A stretch of 16,354 bases of DNA. It comes from a bacterium. Its GTDB lineage: Bacteria > JAMCPX01. Within the stretch, counting starts at the first letter, position 1. Each line of letters begins with the position of its first letter. The position numbers and the translations under genes are program-made. A model generated the notes under the pieces. The model made no database searches and had not been told where the DNA came from. It was given only the letters and a program-made list of their open reading frames with translations. The DNA is taken from assembly GCA_021789095.1 (NCBI GenBank), contig JAJYJX010000037.1:1-16354 (forward strand), in the 5' to 3' direction. Shown here piece after piece: positions 7,857 to 14,918 of the stretch.

Positions 7857-8416
7857 AATGCCTCCTTTTTAAGATTTACCTCGTACAATACCCTGTAAAC
7901 AGACCCCTTGGGGCTCAGCATGCTTTGGAACAGGGTTACCCTCTCAGCAATTGATCTGCATATAATTTTATCATTCCACAAGTTCCTTACTTTTTCAAGC
8001 CCGCGGCTGTCAAACTTATCTTTGACCCTTCCAATGGTTATATGCGCTGAAAACGGCCTGTCCTCCCTGTTAATATCGCTTATGGATTCCTCTATCCTGT
8101 CAAACAATGCTTTCGCTTCTTCCTTCTGCTTTATGCCTATCCATATGACCCTTGGCCTTGTCACAGACGGGAATGCACCAATACCATACAGATCCATAGT
8201 AAATATATCAATTGTTTTTAATGCATCCATTGCGTTTTTTACGCGCTGGATCTGGTCTTCATTAATATTACCGAGAAACTTGAGCGTAAGGTGCAGGTTG
8301 TCCTTATCCACCCACTTCACAGCGTGCCCTGCGCCGCGTTGCAATTCGTCCACGATCTTCATAATTGCTGATTGGGCAGCATCTTCAAAAGGTATTGCGA
8401 TAAACGCCCTGATCAT
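7853..8416 (-). CDS. thpR: RNA 2',3'-cyclic phosphodiesterase (2'-5' RNA ligase family)
   Basis: The 187-aa protein is a member of the 2H phosphoesterase superfamily, of the size usual for ThpR/LigT. It carries the two catalytic HxTx motifs, HLTL (42–45) and HITI (125–128). The N-terminus [10 protein letters not shown] and the block [17 protein letters not shown] are typical. The family opens 2',3'-cyclic phosphate RNA ends and can join 2'-5' bonds in vitro; the cellular substrate is not settled. It starts 68 nt after pgpA with a weak ribosome-binding site, and its stop overlaps the recA start. A neighbourhood with recA is common in bacteria. The gap upstream contains copy 2 of the 34-nt repeat. 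Confidence 0.95.
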   Translation of the reverse strand: MIRAFIAIPFEDAAQSAIMKIVDELQRGAGHAVKWVDKDNLHLTLKFLGNINEDQIQRVKNAMDALKTIDIFTMDLYGIGAFPSVTRPRVIWIGIKQKEEAKALFDRIEESISDINREDRPFSAHITIGRVKDKFDSRGLEKVRNLWNDKIICRSIAERVTLFQSMLSPKGSVYRVLYEVNLKKEAL

Positions 8417-8421
8417 AGCCT

Positions 8422-8455
8422 ACTCAAAAAAACTCAATTGCAAGGTTTGCTTGTT
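8422..8455. repeat. Dispersed 34-nt repeat, copy 2 (pgpA–thpR gap)
   Basis: This copy has 28 of 34 identities to 2733–2766. It fills half of the 68-nt gap between pgpA and thpR. A second short similarity also recurs here on the far side: TTGGGTTTACAATATCT (8479–8495, overlapping the pgpA end) matches 14 of 17 with 2951–2967. This copy therefore resembles the alaS–rpmB gap with the central 160 nt missing. Confidence 0.45.
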
Positions 8456-8484
8456 TGCTCTTCTTCAGATGAGCTCCCTTGGGT

Positions 8485-8958
8485 TTACAATATCTCATAA
8501 AAAAAAATTAATACATGCGCAGCGACGTTTGCAAATACTCCTGCCACAATATCATCCAGCATAACGCCCATGCCGCCGCGGACTTTGGTATCAATAGAGG
8601 AGATCGGGTACGGCTTCAGTATGTCAAACGCCCTGAAACAGAGAAACCCTGTTAAAAGATTTGTAACGCTTGCCGGTATGAACAACATCGTAACATACAT
8701 GCCTGCGATCTCATCAATAACAATCTTTTTGCTGTCATGCTCATGGAGTATCTTTTCTGCTCTGCCTGCTGCAAACAAGCCTGTTAAAAAGATGCCGAGC
8801 AAAACTATGAATGATTGGTAAAGGGATATGCGGCCCCACAGGAAGTAATAAAGCCCGGCACCTATCATGCTGCCGAACGTGCCGGGTGCAAAAGGGATAT
8901 AGCCTGCGAACATGCCCGTGGCAATAAATAAAATCCCTGTATTGTAGAGTTTTTTCAT
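8485..8958 (-). CDS. pgpA: Phosphatidylglycerophosphatase A
   Basis: The 157-aa integral inner-membrane protein removes phosphate from phosphatidylglycerol phosphate to make phosphatidylglycerol. The family motifs are all present: FAPGTFGS (23–30), IDEIAGM (81–87), FRAFDILKPYP (108–118) and GGMGVMLDDIVAG (128–140). The acidic residues D82/E83 and D135/D136 are the expected metal ligands. Four hydrophobic segments are visible. It appears to be the first gene of the pgpA–thpR–recA–pilT–alaS operon. The start ATG 8956–8958 has no clear Shine–Dalgarno sequence; the next ATG upstream is out of frame. Confidence 0.95.
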   Translation of the reverse strand: MKKLYNTGILFIATGMFAGYIPFAPGTFGSMIGAGLYYFLWGRISLYQSFIVLLGIFLTGLFAAGRAEKILHEHDSKKIVIDEIAGMYVTMLFIPASVTNLLTGFLCFRAFDILKPYPISSIDTKVRGGMGVMLDDIVAGVFANVAAHVLIFFYEIL

Positions 8959-8986
8959 AGCATATAAATCTTTAGAATTTTATACG

Positions 8987-9015
8987 AACATAACATATAT
9001 TAAGAACCTGCGCAA
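8987..9015 (-). promoter_or_regulatory. Possible promoter of the pgpA–alaS operon
   Basis: In the 73-nt gap between the YfhO-family gene and pgpA, the minus strand has TTGCGC (9010–9015), a 17-nt spacer and TATGTT (8987–8992). Transcription would begin near 8980, leaving a leader of about 20 nt. The hexamers are imperfect, and a TATAAA nearer the gene is an alternative -10. No hairpin terminator is visible between the two genes, so read-through from the YfhO-family gene is possible. Confidence 0.35.
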
Positions 9016-9031
9016 TCGTTATAATAAAGGG

Positions 9032-11491
9032 TTACTTATGCACGATCAGTACGGAGATCATTTTAACAATCATCAAGCCCAGGGTTATGAGAGACAACAC
9101 TAGCCCGATATAAAACATGTCAGGTGAATAAACAATCCTGACAATATAATTTCCTTCGGGAATCTTTATGCCCTGGAACAGGTAATTCACATGGTACATC
9201 TGCACCTCTTTGCTGTCCACGTAAGCATGCCAGCCGGGATAATACGGTTCGTTGATAACAAGAAACCCATTACTGACTGCATCAATCTTTACAACATGCT
9301 CCCCTGCTCTGTCTTTTATCCTTGTCAGTCTGATCTTTGCATTGTCGAAACTGCCCGATTCATCAACGCCGGCAACGACAGGGGTAGTCAGAAGCTTTGG
9401 GTCATGGCTTGACAATATATCAAGCGCCTCTTCATTATACGTTACCGGCTGGACTGCTCCGGCAAGATAGATGATGGGTTTTGCATCGGGGTTTTCCCAT
9501 AAAGAGAGGTCTTCGTACGAGCCCATGAATCTGTAATAAGCATTGTTCAGATGGGTTGTTGACTCGAATACAAGATACCGTATGCCTGCAATGCTTGCAA
9601 TCACGGGATCAGGAGGCGTGTACGGCCGTGATCTTATATCACCGCCGTTATTCCCAAGTAAAGGTTCGGTTCCCGGAAACAAAGCAAAAAGGAAATGCTG
9701 GTACAGCATGGAGATTGTTATGTCATAGCCCCTGAAGTCCCTTATCCCGTAGAACATATTCAGGTTCGGCTGGATCAGATGATCGGCCGCGTAGAACGTA
9801 TAATCTTTTGTATCGAATTCCATCAATTTTTGTATAATGGGCGTTATTGGTTTGAGATCAGTCGCGGATGGATCAGGATTGTAGTTTATCCCGAAGGTAA
9901 ACAGATCGGTTATGGCAAAAATAATAAGGCATATACTTACAACAACAGGTCTTGTCTTGCGTTTTATCAGCAGGAAGATCGTGCCTGCTATAAACAATAA
10001 AGCAGTAAGGAACTGGACTAGGAAAAACGCTTTTACGTTCGGATCAGGGCCGGGCCATAGAACACTGCACATTGATGAGTTAAAAAAGCACGCAAATCTG
10101 GCAAGCATACTGCTGACAACTGATTTTATACCTTGAACATGATCTATTAAAGAAGCGATCCATTGAACATCAAACCTTATAACAAGGTACAGGAAGGTGA
10201 GGAACAGCGAAATGCCTGCTGTCACGGCTATTAATAGCACTGATCTGCGTTTGTCCTGTACTTTTGTATTTAAAATATGCTGTACACCAAAGCCTGCGAG
10301 CACGGACAGGCTCAGCTCTGCAAGAGGGAAATGCCATACATACCATCCTGCCTGGAACAAAGGCAGGCTTACGAGCAGGGAAAACGGCGGGATGCCTGCA
10401 ATAAGGCATATTGTTACCAGTGCAACCCCTATGAACGCTATGCTGTCCCTGCCGATCTTTCGGACATTCAATAGTGCATACATGCTCAAGAGAAGTGGAG
10501 CTATGCCGATGTACGCGTATGCGAAAGCCCCGTACGGAAGTGCGCCCGAGCCCCTGTTGAAATAATAGTTATAAAGGTAAGGATATGAAGGATTGGAATC
10601 AATGTTCGGCACAATCCAGAGAATCATGTCGTAGATATGGAAGAATATATCTTTATAATACGTTCTGTAAAGCAAAGGCTCGCTGTTTGCCAGTATCTGG
10701 ACCAATGGAAACAACTGGATTGATGCAACAAGGATACCGATAATAATCCCGCTTATTGTATAAATAAATCCTTTAACAAAATATGCCCTTGTAAGCGCAA
10801 GTCTTATAATAGCGTATATAAGAAGCCCCAGGATCCCTGCTGCTGTTGTTTCCGCATGACCTGCAAGAAAAGACAGACCTGCGGCCATTGCAATACCGAA
10901 CATATTGAAACTATTGAATTTGGACTGCCTGCCCATTGATCTGACAAGCCTTTCAAAAAAGTAAAAGAACCACGGGATAAAACTGCCTGCCGCTGTTGCA
11001 GGATGATACAGATAGATAATCATATAGGCAGAAAACGTCCATGCTATGCTTCCGAAAAGGCAAGCATAGATGCCCAGGCCGAACAAATCGAGCAGCAGGT
11101 ATGCGCCTATGCCTGTTACCATGAGTTTCAGAATGGCAATGATAAGGAAGCCTTTGTTAAAAGGAAATAGCAGGCTCGCAAGATTATACAGTGAGAGCAC
11201 AGAGCTCTGATCATTGGCAAAGAACGGTGCGCCGCCGTAGATATAAGGATTCCACAGCGGGAAGTGATGCTGATGCATCTGGTTATAATAGAATTCCCTG
11301 AAAGGCACAAACATAAGCTCTGCATCACCCTGAAGGAAGTTTTGCGGTATTATGCTTTTATAATCGCGCCATGGCTTGCTCATGGAGATCATGTCCACAG
11401 GCGCATAGATGGAATTTGACTTTAACAGGGGCGGCAGAAAGAACAAAAGGATCAGAATGATCAGTATGCCTATGCCATATAAACGCTTCAT
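9032..11491 (-). CDS. YfhO-family polytopic membrane protein (GT-C-like)
   Basis: The 819-aa protein begins with a transmembrane helix and then a long extracytoplasmic loop carrying the YfhO signature GDAELMFVPFREF (55–67) and HFPLWNPYIYGGAPFFANDQ (76–95). About a dozen hydrophobic segments follow, with the family block LAGHAETTAAG (209–219). A large external domain (about 570–775) ends in VINEPYYPGWHAYVD and a final helix. YfhO proteins have the GT-C architecture, and D56 matches the conserved acidic residue of the first loop. In Gram-positive bacteria YfhO is implicated in glycosylation of lipoteichoic acid; the substrate here is unknown. The start has no ribosome-binding site but has a -10 element six bases upstream. 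It is encoded upstream of pgpA on the same strand. Confidence 0.87.
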   Translation of the reverse strand: MKRLYGIGILIILILLFFLPPLLKSNSIYAPVDMISMSKPWRDYKSIIPQNFLQGDAELMFVPFREFYYNQMHQHHFPLWNPYIYGGAPFFANDQSSVLSLYNLASLLFPFNKGFLIIAILKLMVTGIGAYLLLDLFGLGIYACLFGSIAWTFSAYMIIYLYHPATAAGSFIPWFFYFFERLVRSMGRQSKFNSFNMFGIAMAAGLSFLAGHAETTAAGILGLLIYAIIRLALTRAYFVKGFIYTISGIIIGILVASIQLFPLVQILANSEPLLYRTYYKDIFFHIYDMILWIVPNIDSNPSYPYLYNYYFNRGSGALPYGAFAYAYIGIAPLLLSMYALLNVRKIGRDSIAFIGVALVTICLIAGIPPFSLLVSLPLFQAGWYVWHFPLAELSLSVLAGFGVQHILNTKVQDKRRSVLLIAVTAGISLFLTFLYLVIRFDVQWIASLIDHVQGIKSVVSSMLARFACFFNSSMCSVLWPGPDPNVKAFFLVQFLTALLFIAGTIFLLIKRKTRPVVVSICLIIFAITDLFTFGINYNPDPSATDLKPITPIIQKLMEFDTKDYTFYAADHLIQPNLNMFYGIRDFRGYDITISMLYQHFLFALFPGTEPLLGNNGGDIRSRPYTPPDPVIASIAGIRYLVFESTTHLNNAYYRFMGSYEDLSLWENPDAKPIIYLAGAVQPVTYNEEALDILSSHDPKLLTTPVVAGVDESGSFDNAKIRLTRIKDRAGEHVVKIDAVSNGFLVINEPYYPGWHAYVDSKEVQMYHVNYLFQGIKIPEGNYIVRIVYSPDMFYIGLVLSLITLGLMIVKMISVLIVHK

Positions 11492-11497
11492 ACTGCA

Positions 11498-11526
11498 TGT
11501 ATAGCAATATTTTTCATGCAGAACAA
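11498..11526 (-). promoter_or_regulatory. Promoter of the YfhO-family gene, predicted leaderless transcript
   Basis: On the minus strand TTGTTC (11521–11526), a 17-nt spacer and TATACA (11498–11503) form a good sigma70-like promoter. Only six bases separate the -10 from the ATG, so transcription should start at or next to the start codon. This agrees with the lack of any Shine–Dalgarno sequence there. Confidence 0.5.
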
Positions 11527-11588
11527 CAGTATACTACGGGTCATTCCCCTCTTGGAGGTTGTCCGATAATTTACCAGCCCCTAACGTT

Positions 11589-11625
11589 GTCATTCTGAAT
11601 GGAGCGAAGCGGAATGAAGAATCTC
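11589..11625. repeat. CATTCTGA-type dispersed intergenic repeat
   Basis: This unit begins GTCATTCTGAATGGAGCGAA and ends GCGGAATGAAGAATCTC. It belongs to a sequence type I know from intergenic regions of many unrelated bacterial genomes, usually read as GAGATTCTTC…CAGAATGAC. It has internal complementarity (CATTC with GAATG, twice). It lies between vapC and the YfhO-family gene, in a 167-nt gap without a gene. Only one copy is in this window, so its repetition in the genome is inferred. Confidence 0.6.
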
Positions 11626-11658
11626 ATAAATTCAGTAACCCGAAAAATGCGATAATCT

Positions 11659-12093
11659 TCACAATAGATTTATAAAAGGCATGGTTCTTTTTGCCACATC
11701 ATAGAGCTTTTTATCCGCAGTCCATAATGGTGTATTTAAAAATTTCGCCAGTGCTATATAGAAACAATCATACAAGGTGGCGGATTTTAATGCGGCGCCT
11801 ATATCCCATGCAATGTCCAGAATATCTTCCGGGTACAGGAACGAGATGTCCATGCTCTTTAATTCTCTGATAATGTTTCGTGCACTTGTTTCATCGATGA
11901 TTCCCCTGTAAACCTTATTTCTTAAAACAGATGAGACCTCAAAAATAATTAAGGGAGGTGCAGCTATATCTACGGATTCTTTGATCCAAAATTTCCATAT
12001 GTTTTCCGCTTTAGCGCTTTTTTCTTCAGGAAGGAATAGTTTCAACAGGAAGCTTGCATCAATTACAATCTGAGATTTTTTCAATTCTCTCAT
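11659..12093 (-). CDS. vapC: PIN-domain toxin, VapC-like
   Basis: The 144-aa protein has the four acidic residues of a PIN-domain ribonuclease: D12 (VIDASFLLK), E52 (FEVSSVLR), D109 (TLYDCFYIALA) and D127 (WTADKKLYD). VapC toxins cut tRNA or rRNA and stop translation until bound by the antitoxin. The start ATG 12091–12093 has AAAGGT seven bases upstream and lies inside the antitoxin gene, overlapping its end by 35 nt. That is normal for toxin–antitoxin pairs and implies coupled translation. The length is normal and the active site looks intact. The RNA target cannot be read from the sequence. Confidence 0.9.
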   Translation of the reverse strand: MRELKKSQIVIDASFLLKLFLPEEKSAKAENIWKFWIKESVDIAAPPLIIFEVSSVLRNKVYRGIIDETSARNIIRELKSMDISFLYPEDILDIAWDIGAALKSATLYDCFYIALAKFLNTPLWTADKKLYDVAKRTMPFINLL

Positions 12094-12358
12094 CGCGGAC
12101 CTTTCGAAGTGCAGCAGTGGAATCGCTCATTACTCCTTTCCGGAGCAAGGCTTTACGCGTTTTCCTAATCCGCTCGATTTGTGCAAGCCTCTCTGCTGTC
12201 CTCAGTCCGGGGTTTTCAATGGACTCCAAATCCTTCAAACTTACGATGGCTGCTTTCGGCTTGTTTTTTGAAACAAGAATCACCCGCTCGCCTTTTATGG
12301 CTACGGTGTTTACAATTTCAGAAAAATGCTCCCGTGCCTTTCTTATATTGACCTTCAT
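12059..12358 (-). CDS. Phd/YefM-type antitoxin of the VapC-like toxin
   Basis: From ATG 12356–12358 the protein has 99 aa, with the Phd/YefM N-terminal DNA-binding and dimerisation fold (MKVNIRKAREHFSEIVNTVA, then GERVILVSKNKPKAAIVSL). It continues in a basic, probably flexible tail that would wrap the toxin (RIRKTRKALLRKGVM). Earlier in-frame starts exist (ATG 12365–12367 and GTG 12374–12376), but they lie against or inside the predicted -10 element, so the start at 12356 is preferred. It also matches the family N-terminus. There is no Shine–Dalgarno sequence, and a start two to three bases after the predicted transcription start would make it essentially leaderless. The gene should repress its own operon through the palindrome at 12369–12376. 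Confidence 0.85.
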   Translation of the reverse strand: MKVNIRKAREHFSEIVNTVAIKGERVILVSKNKPKAAIVSLKDLESIENPGLRTAERLAQIERIRKTRKALLRKGVMSDSTAALRKVRDERIEKISDCN

Positions 12359-12367
12359 TGTAGTCAT

Positions 12368-12396
12368 AGTGTACACATAATTTGCCGGTGTGTCAA
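12368..12396 (-). promoter_or_regulatory. Promoter of the antitoxin–toxin operon
   Basis: On the minus strand TTGACA (12391–12396, perfect consensus), a 17-nt spacer and TACACT (12368–12373) precede the preferred antitoxin ATG by nine bases. Transcription would start around 12361. Confidence 0.7.
12369..12376. promoter_or_regulatory. GTGTACAC palindrome, likely antitoxin operator
   Basis: This perfect 8-bp palindrome overlaps the -10 element and contains TGTACA. TGTACA is the core hexamer recognised by the E. coli YefM antitoxin, which belongs to the same fold family. The location over the -10 fits autorepression by the antitoxin or the toxin–antitoxin complex. Confidence 0.5.
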
Positions 12397-12405
12397 GGTC
12401 CTTGA
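12393..12405. repeat. 13-bp palindrome TCAAGG-T-CCTTGA over the -35 element
   Basis: These are two 6-bp inverted arms with a one-base centre, overlapping the -35 hexamer of the toxin–antitoxin promoter. The single-base centre cannot form an RNA hairpin loop, so a DNA-binding site is more likely. It could be a second operator. Confidence 0.4.
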
Positions 12406-12420
12406 TATGCGATACCTCTT

Positions 12421-12515
12421 ATGGGCAATCGGAGTTTCACGGCATGGAGACAGTATCATAATCCCCATTTGCCATCCTTGCAGGTTCCTGGAACCCCCGT
12501 TTCTTTAAATACGAG
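12421..12515. other. Intergenic stretch with palindromes, possible repeat remnant
   Basis: This is non-coding sequence between the two divergent promoters. It contains GGTTCC-T-GGAACC (12483–12495), a 6-1-6 palindrome, and an imperfect inverted pair GGCATGG (12441–12447) with CCATTTGCC (12465–12473). The stretch GGAGACAGTATCATAATCCC resembles the gacagtat repeats I associate with REP/RAYT-type elements. That resemblance is from memory and weak. No transposase is present. Confidence 0.3.
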
Positions 12516-12544
12516 TTGAGATTTCATAAGGAATAGACTATACT
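12516..12544 (+). promoter_or_regulatory. Promoter of the orphan nucleotidyltransferase
   Basis: TTGAGA (12516–12521), a 17-nt spacer and TATACT (12539–12544) form a strong sigma70-like promoter on the plus strand. Transcription would start near 12551, upstream of AGGAGG (12572–12577). Confidence 0.6.
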
Positions 12545-12576
12545 GGTTTGAAATTGCATATCCCTTTATACAGGAG

Positions 12577-12831
12577 GTGGAAAAGGTTGTGCTTTACGGC
12601 TCATATGCATCCGGCAATGTTCATCTTAACAGTGATATAGATCTTGCTATTGTTTCACCTGATTTTGGGAAAAACCGATATGAGGAAGGGAAGATGTTGT
12701 TACAGGTGGCATGGAGGGTTGACCCGAGAATTGAACCAATACAAATTTCTTCTGAATCCTATAACAATGATACATGGCTACCGCTTATCTATGAAATAAG
12801 AAAAAAGGGTATTGAACTGAAAGTAGCATAA
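12577..12831 (+). CDS. Orphan minimal nucleotidyltransferase (MNT-like), short N-terminus
   Basis: The 84-aa frame has the nucleotidyltransferase signature GS-x10-DxD (G8, S9, D20, D22 in GSYASGNVHLNSDID). E53 (RIEPIQI) sits where a third carboxylate is expected, and the end LIYEIRKKGIELKV is typical. In MNT–HEPN pairs such proteins act as antitoxins, some by adding AMP to the HEPN toxin; no HEPN partner is adjacent. The start is unclear. GTG 12577 overlaps the AGGAGG site, and GTG 12589 is 11 nt from it. Both lack the usual first helix. The frame is open upstream to 12520 (ending AYPFIQEVEKVVLYGS) without a start codon, and the predicted transcript begins inside that stretch, so the gene may be 5'-truncated. 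It is the only plus-strand gene in the window. Confidence 0.65.
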   Translation: MEKVVLYGSYASGNVHLNSDIDLAIVSPDFGKNRYEEGKMLLQVAWRVDPRIEPIQISSESYNNDTWLPLIYEIRKKGIELKVA

Positions 12832-12890
12832 CTTTATGCCGGGATATTAGCATATAGTGTCACCAAACGCAAATATACTTGCAGTTTGAT

Positions 12891-14891
12891 TTATCGCATT
12901 TCTATGCGGTTGAGCAGTGCCTGCGCCTGGGGGAGGTCGGGATCAAGCCGCAGGGCTTCCTTTAAACGCTCTATGGCGGGTTCTTTCAGGCCGGAAACAT
13001 AATAATAATACCCCATGACCAAATTCACGAATGCCCTGTCCCGATCAGTTGTACCTTCTCTATGCTTAAGAACAGTGTTTACCCTGTTAAAAATCTTTTT
13101 CATCCCGGCAATATCCCCGCTCAAACCGTGTTCAATACCGTACCACAGCAGGACTATTGGATCATATTGCATCATATGTTTTGCCCTGTCGATATGCCTG
13201 AGACCATTGTCATAATCTCCGTTGTTATAAATAAGTGCAAGTCCATAAGCAAGATGCGCATATGCACTGTAAGGCACCTCTTTTACGAGTCTTTGCAGGT
13301 CGTCAAGAAGTCCTGGTTTTGTAAAATAAGCATCCGGCGAAAATAATGGATTCGGAGAATAAAGAAACGAGTAGGGATCGAAAACATGATACGTATAATC
13401 TTTTATTAGCTCATCGTTACCTGTTTCGCTTTTGACATATATCTGAACATAGTCATCGAAGTACACAAGATGCCATTGCGGGGACGGGAACAGCTTCTTA
13501 TAATTTATTGGTACGGCGTTCTCTATGAGTGAATAGGCAACGCCGTATTTGTTCATAAGGTTTTCACATGCAGCGGGGTTGCGCATGGCTGAATCTACCT
13601 CCGAAAGTAAGAACCTTTCGGGATCCAGGCGGGTATCGATAAAATCCTTTATGCGGGGATAGCCGAGAAAGATCACAGCACCACCCAGCTCGGTAGAATT
13701 GAAAATATTGCCTTTTATATGGTGCTCAAGGATAAAGTCTATAGCCTTATCAGGATAGAATTGTTTTTGTATGCCGATGCCCTTGTAACCGGTAAAATCA
13801 GTCTCATATTGATAAATTTCAGAGCCGAACATCAGAGCAATCATAAGGATACAAATGGATGAAACGACAAAACGTCCCTGCCTGGTTCTCTGTAATACAG
13901 AACCATTGAATACGGACAAATACCTGTCAACGGTTATGCCTGCACCCGCTGCTATGCCAATGAGAAGTATGATAATCATACGTCTCATATCAAACGACAG
14001 GGGAAGCATAACAAGCCCGAATAAAACATACCTGAGCGGCATTCTCCGCAGCCCTGCTATTACTATGACTGTGAACATGACGAGCCCTGCAAACATAACC
14101 GGAGTTTGTGAGAAAGAAGGGGGCATGAATTCGTTAATAAATCCAAGCCCGGTTTTTGCACCAAGTGCCACGACATTTTGGAACAGGAATGCATAAAGAC
14201 GGTATGTGCTTGGGGTCATGAAGGCTGCGAGACACGAGATAAAGAATACTATTAACCTCGCGTAGATTTCCTTCACTTTTTTATTTTGCTTCAGAACATC
14301 CAAGAAACCCTCCAGAGCCCATGCTGCCAAAAAGAACAAACCAAACGCAGCGCCCGGATGCATATTGGCCCATACAAGCATGATAAAAGGTATAGACCAC
14401 AAAAGCCTTTTATTATCTATATCCGGTATGGATGTAATAAACACGAACAGGGCTATGCCAAGATAGGTAATAAGCTGAGGTCTGTCATAAAAGAAGGAAC
14501 CCGCTATGATATATATGCCTGTTATGATCATGAAGCTTATATATTTGTTGACCCTGTAATGCTGCATTGAAAGGTATAATAAGGCAGCAGTGAGCCCGCT
14601 TATCAGTGCCTTCATGACAATCAGACCAGCTGCACCAAATAAGCTGTAGAGCAAGTACCAGACAACATCGAATAGCCACTCAACACGGTAAAAAGGCGTG
14701 TTTGGAAGCGTGTAGGAGAATACGTCATGTTCCGGAATACTATGCGTTGTCAGTATATAACGGCCTATGCCAAGATGCCAGAATGTGTCCGGTTCTCCGA
14801 TGATGTTGAATGCAAAGATGAAGGCAAACAGGAATATCAGGAACAATACGATATAGTCTGATGTACTGTTTTTTGCCGGGCTATCATTCAT
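12891..14891 (-). CDS. Polytopic GT-C-like membrane protein with C-terminal TPR domain
   Basis: The 666-aa protein begins with a transmembrane helix and a first external loop reading EPDTFWHLGIGRYI (33–46) and HDVFSYT (55–61), then EW (71–72). Acidic residues in this loop are typical of GT-C glycosyltransferases that use polyprenyl-phosphate sugars, and D35 is a candidate catalytic residue. About ten further hydrophobic segments run to about residue 360. A soluble region follows, ending in TPR-like helices (about 530–666, for example YYVSGLKEPAIERLKEALRLDP). Similar proteins are annotated only as TPR or hypothetical membrane proteins. The start lies 27 nt after the GT87-like gene, so the two are probably in one operon. 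The acceptor is unknown. Confidence 0.75.
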   Translation of the reverse strand: MNDSPAKNSTSDYIVLFLIFLFAFIFAFNIIGEPDTFWHLGIGRYILTTHSIPEHDVFSYTLPNTPFYRVEWLFDVVWYLLYSLFGAAGLIVMKALISGLTAALLYLSMQHYRVNKYISFMIITGIYIIAGSFFYDRPQLITYLGIALFVFITSIPDIDNKRLLWSIPFIMLVWANMHPGAAFGLFFLAAWALEGFLDVLKQNKKVKEIYARLIVFFISCLAAFMTPSTYRLYAFLFQNVVALGAKTGLGFINEFMPPSFSQTPVMFAGLVMFTVIVIAGLRRMPLRYVLFGLVMLPLSFDMRRMIIILLIGIAAGAGITVDRYLSVFNGSVLQRTRQGRFVVSSICILMIALMFGSEIYQYETDFTGYKGIGIQKQFYPDKAIDFILEHHIKGNIFNSTELGGAVIFLGYPRIKDFIDTRLDPERFLLSEVDSAMRNPAACENLMNKYGVAYSLIENAVPINYKKLFPSPQWHLVYFDDYVQIYVKSETGNDELIKDYTYHVFDPYSFLYSPNPLFSPDAYFTKPGLLDDLQRLVKEVPYSAYAHLAYGLALIYNNGDYDNGLRHIDRAKHMMQYDPIVLLWYGIEHGLSGDIAGMKKIFNRVNTVLKHREGTTDRDRAFVNLVMGYYYYVSGLKEPAIERLKEALRLDPDLPQAQALLNRIEMR

Positions 14892-14918
14892 TGCATTCTC
14901 TATACAGCAATCAGATGA

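Noticed and set aside
7908-8564. 218-codon plus-strand ORF
   Set aside because: It lies opposite thpR and the end of pgpA, both with full family motifs. Its composition is that of a complementary-strand shadow.
8959-9031. LexA/SOS operator in front of the recA operon
   Set aside because: The strand shows GAAC and AGAAC in direct, not inverted, orientation. There is no GAAC-N4-GTTC or CTGT-N8-ACAG arrangement.
12359-12376. Longer antitoxin start at GTG 12374 or ATG 12365
   Set aside because: Both lie in or against the predicted -10 element and lack a ribosome-binding site, and the family N-terminus fits the ATG at 12356.
12326-12508. 60-codon plus-strand ORF across the toxin–antitoxin promoter
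   Set aside because: It has no ribosome-binding site and no motif, and it covers promoter and palindrome sequence that is better explained as regulatory.
12832-12890. Terminator between the convergent nucleotidyltransferase and TPR/GT-C genes
   Set aside because: Only a 4-bp inverted pair (GCAA…TTGC) is visible, with no T tract, so no terminator can be supported.
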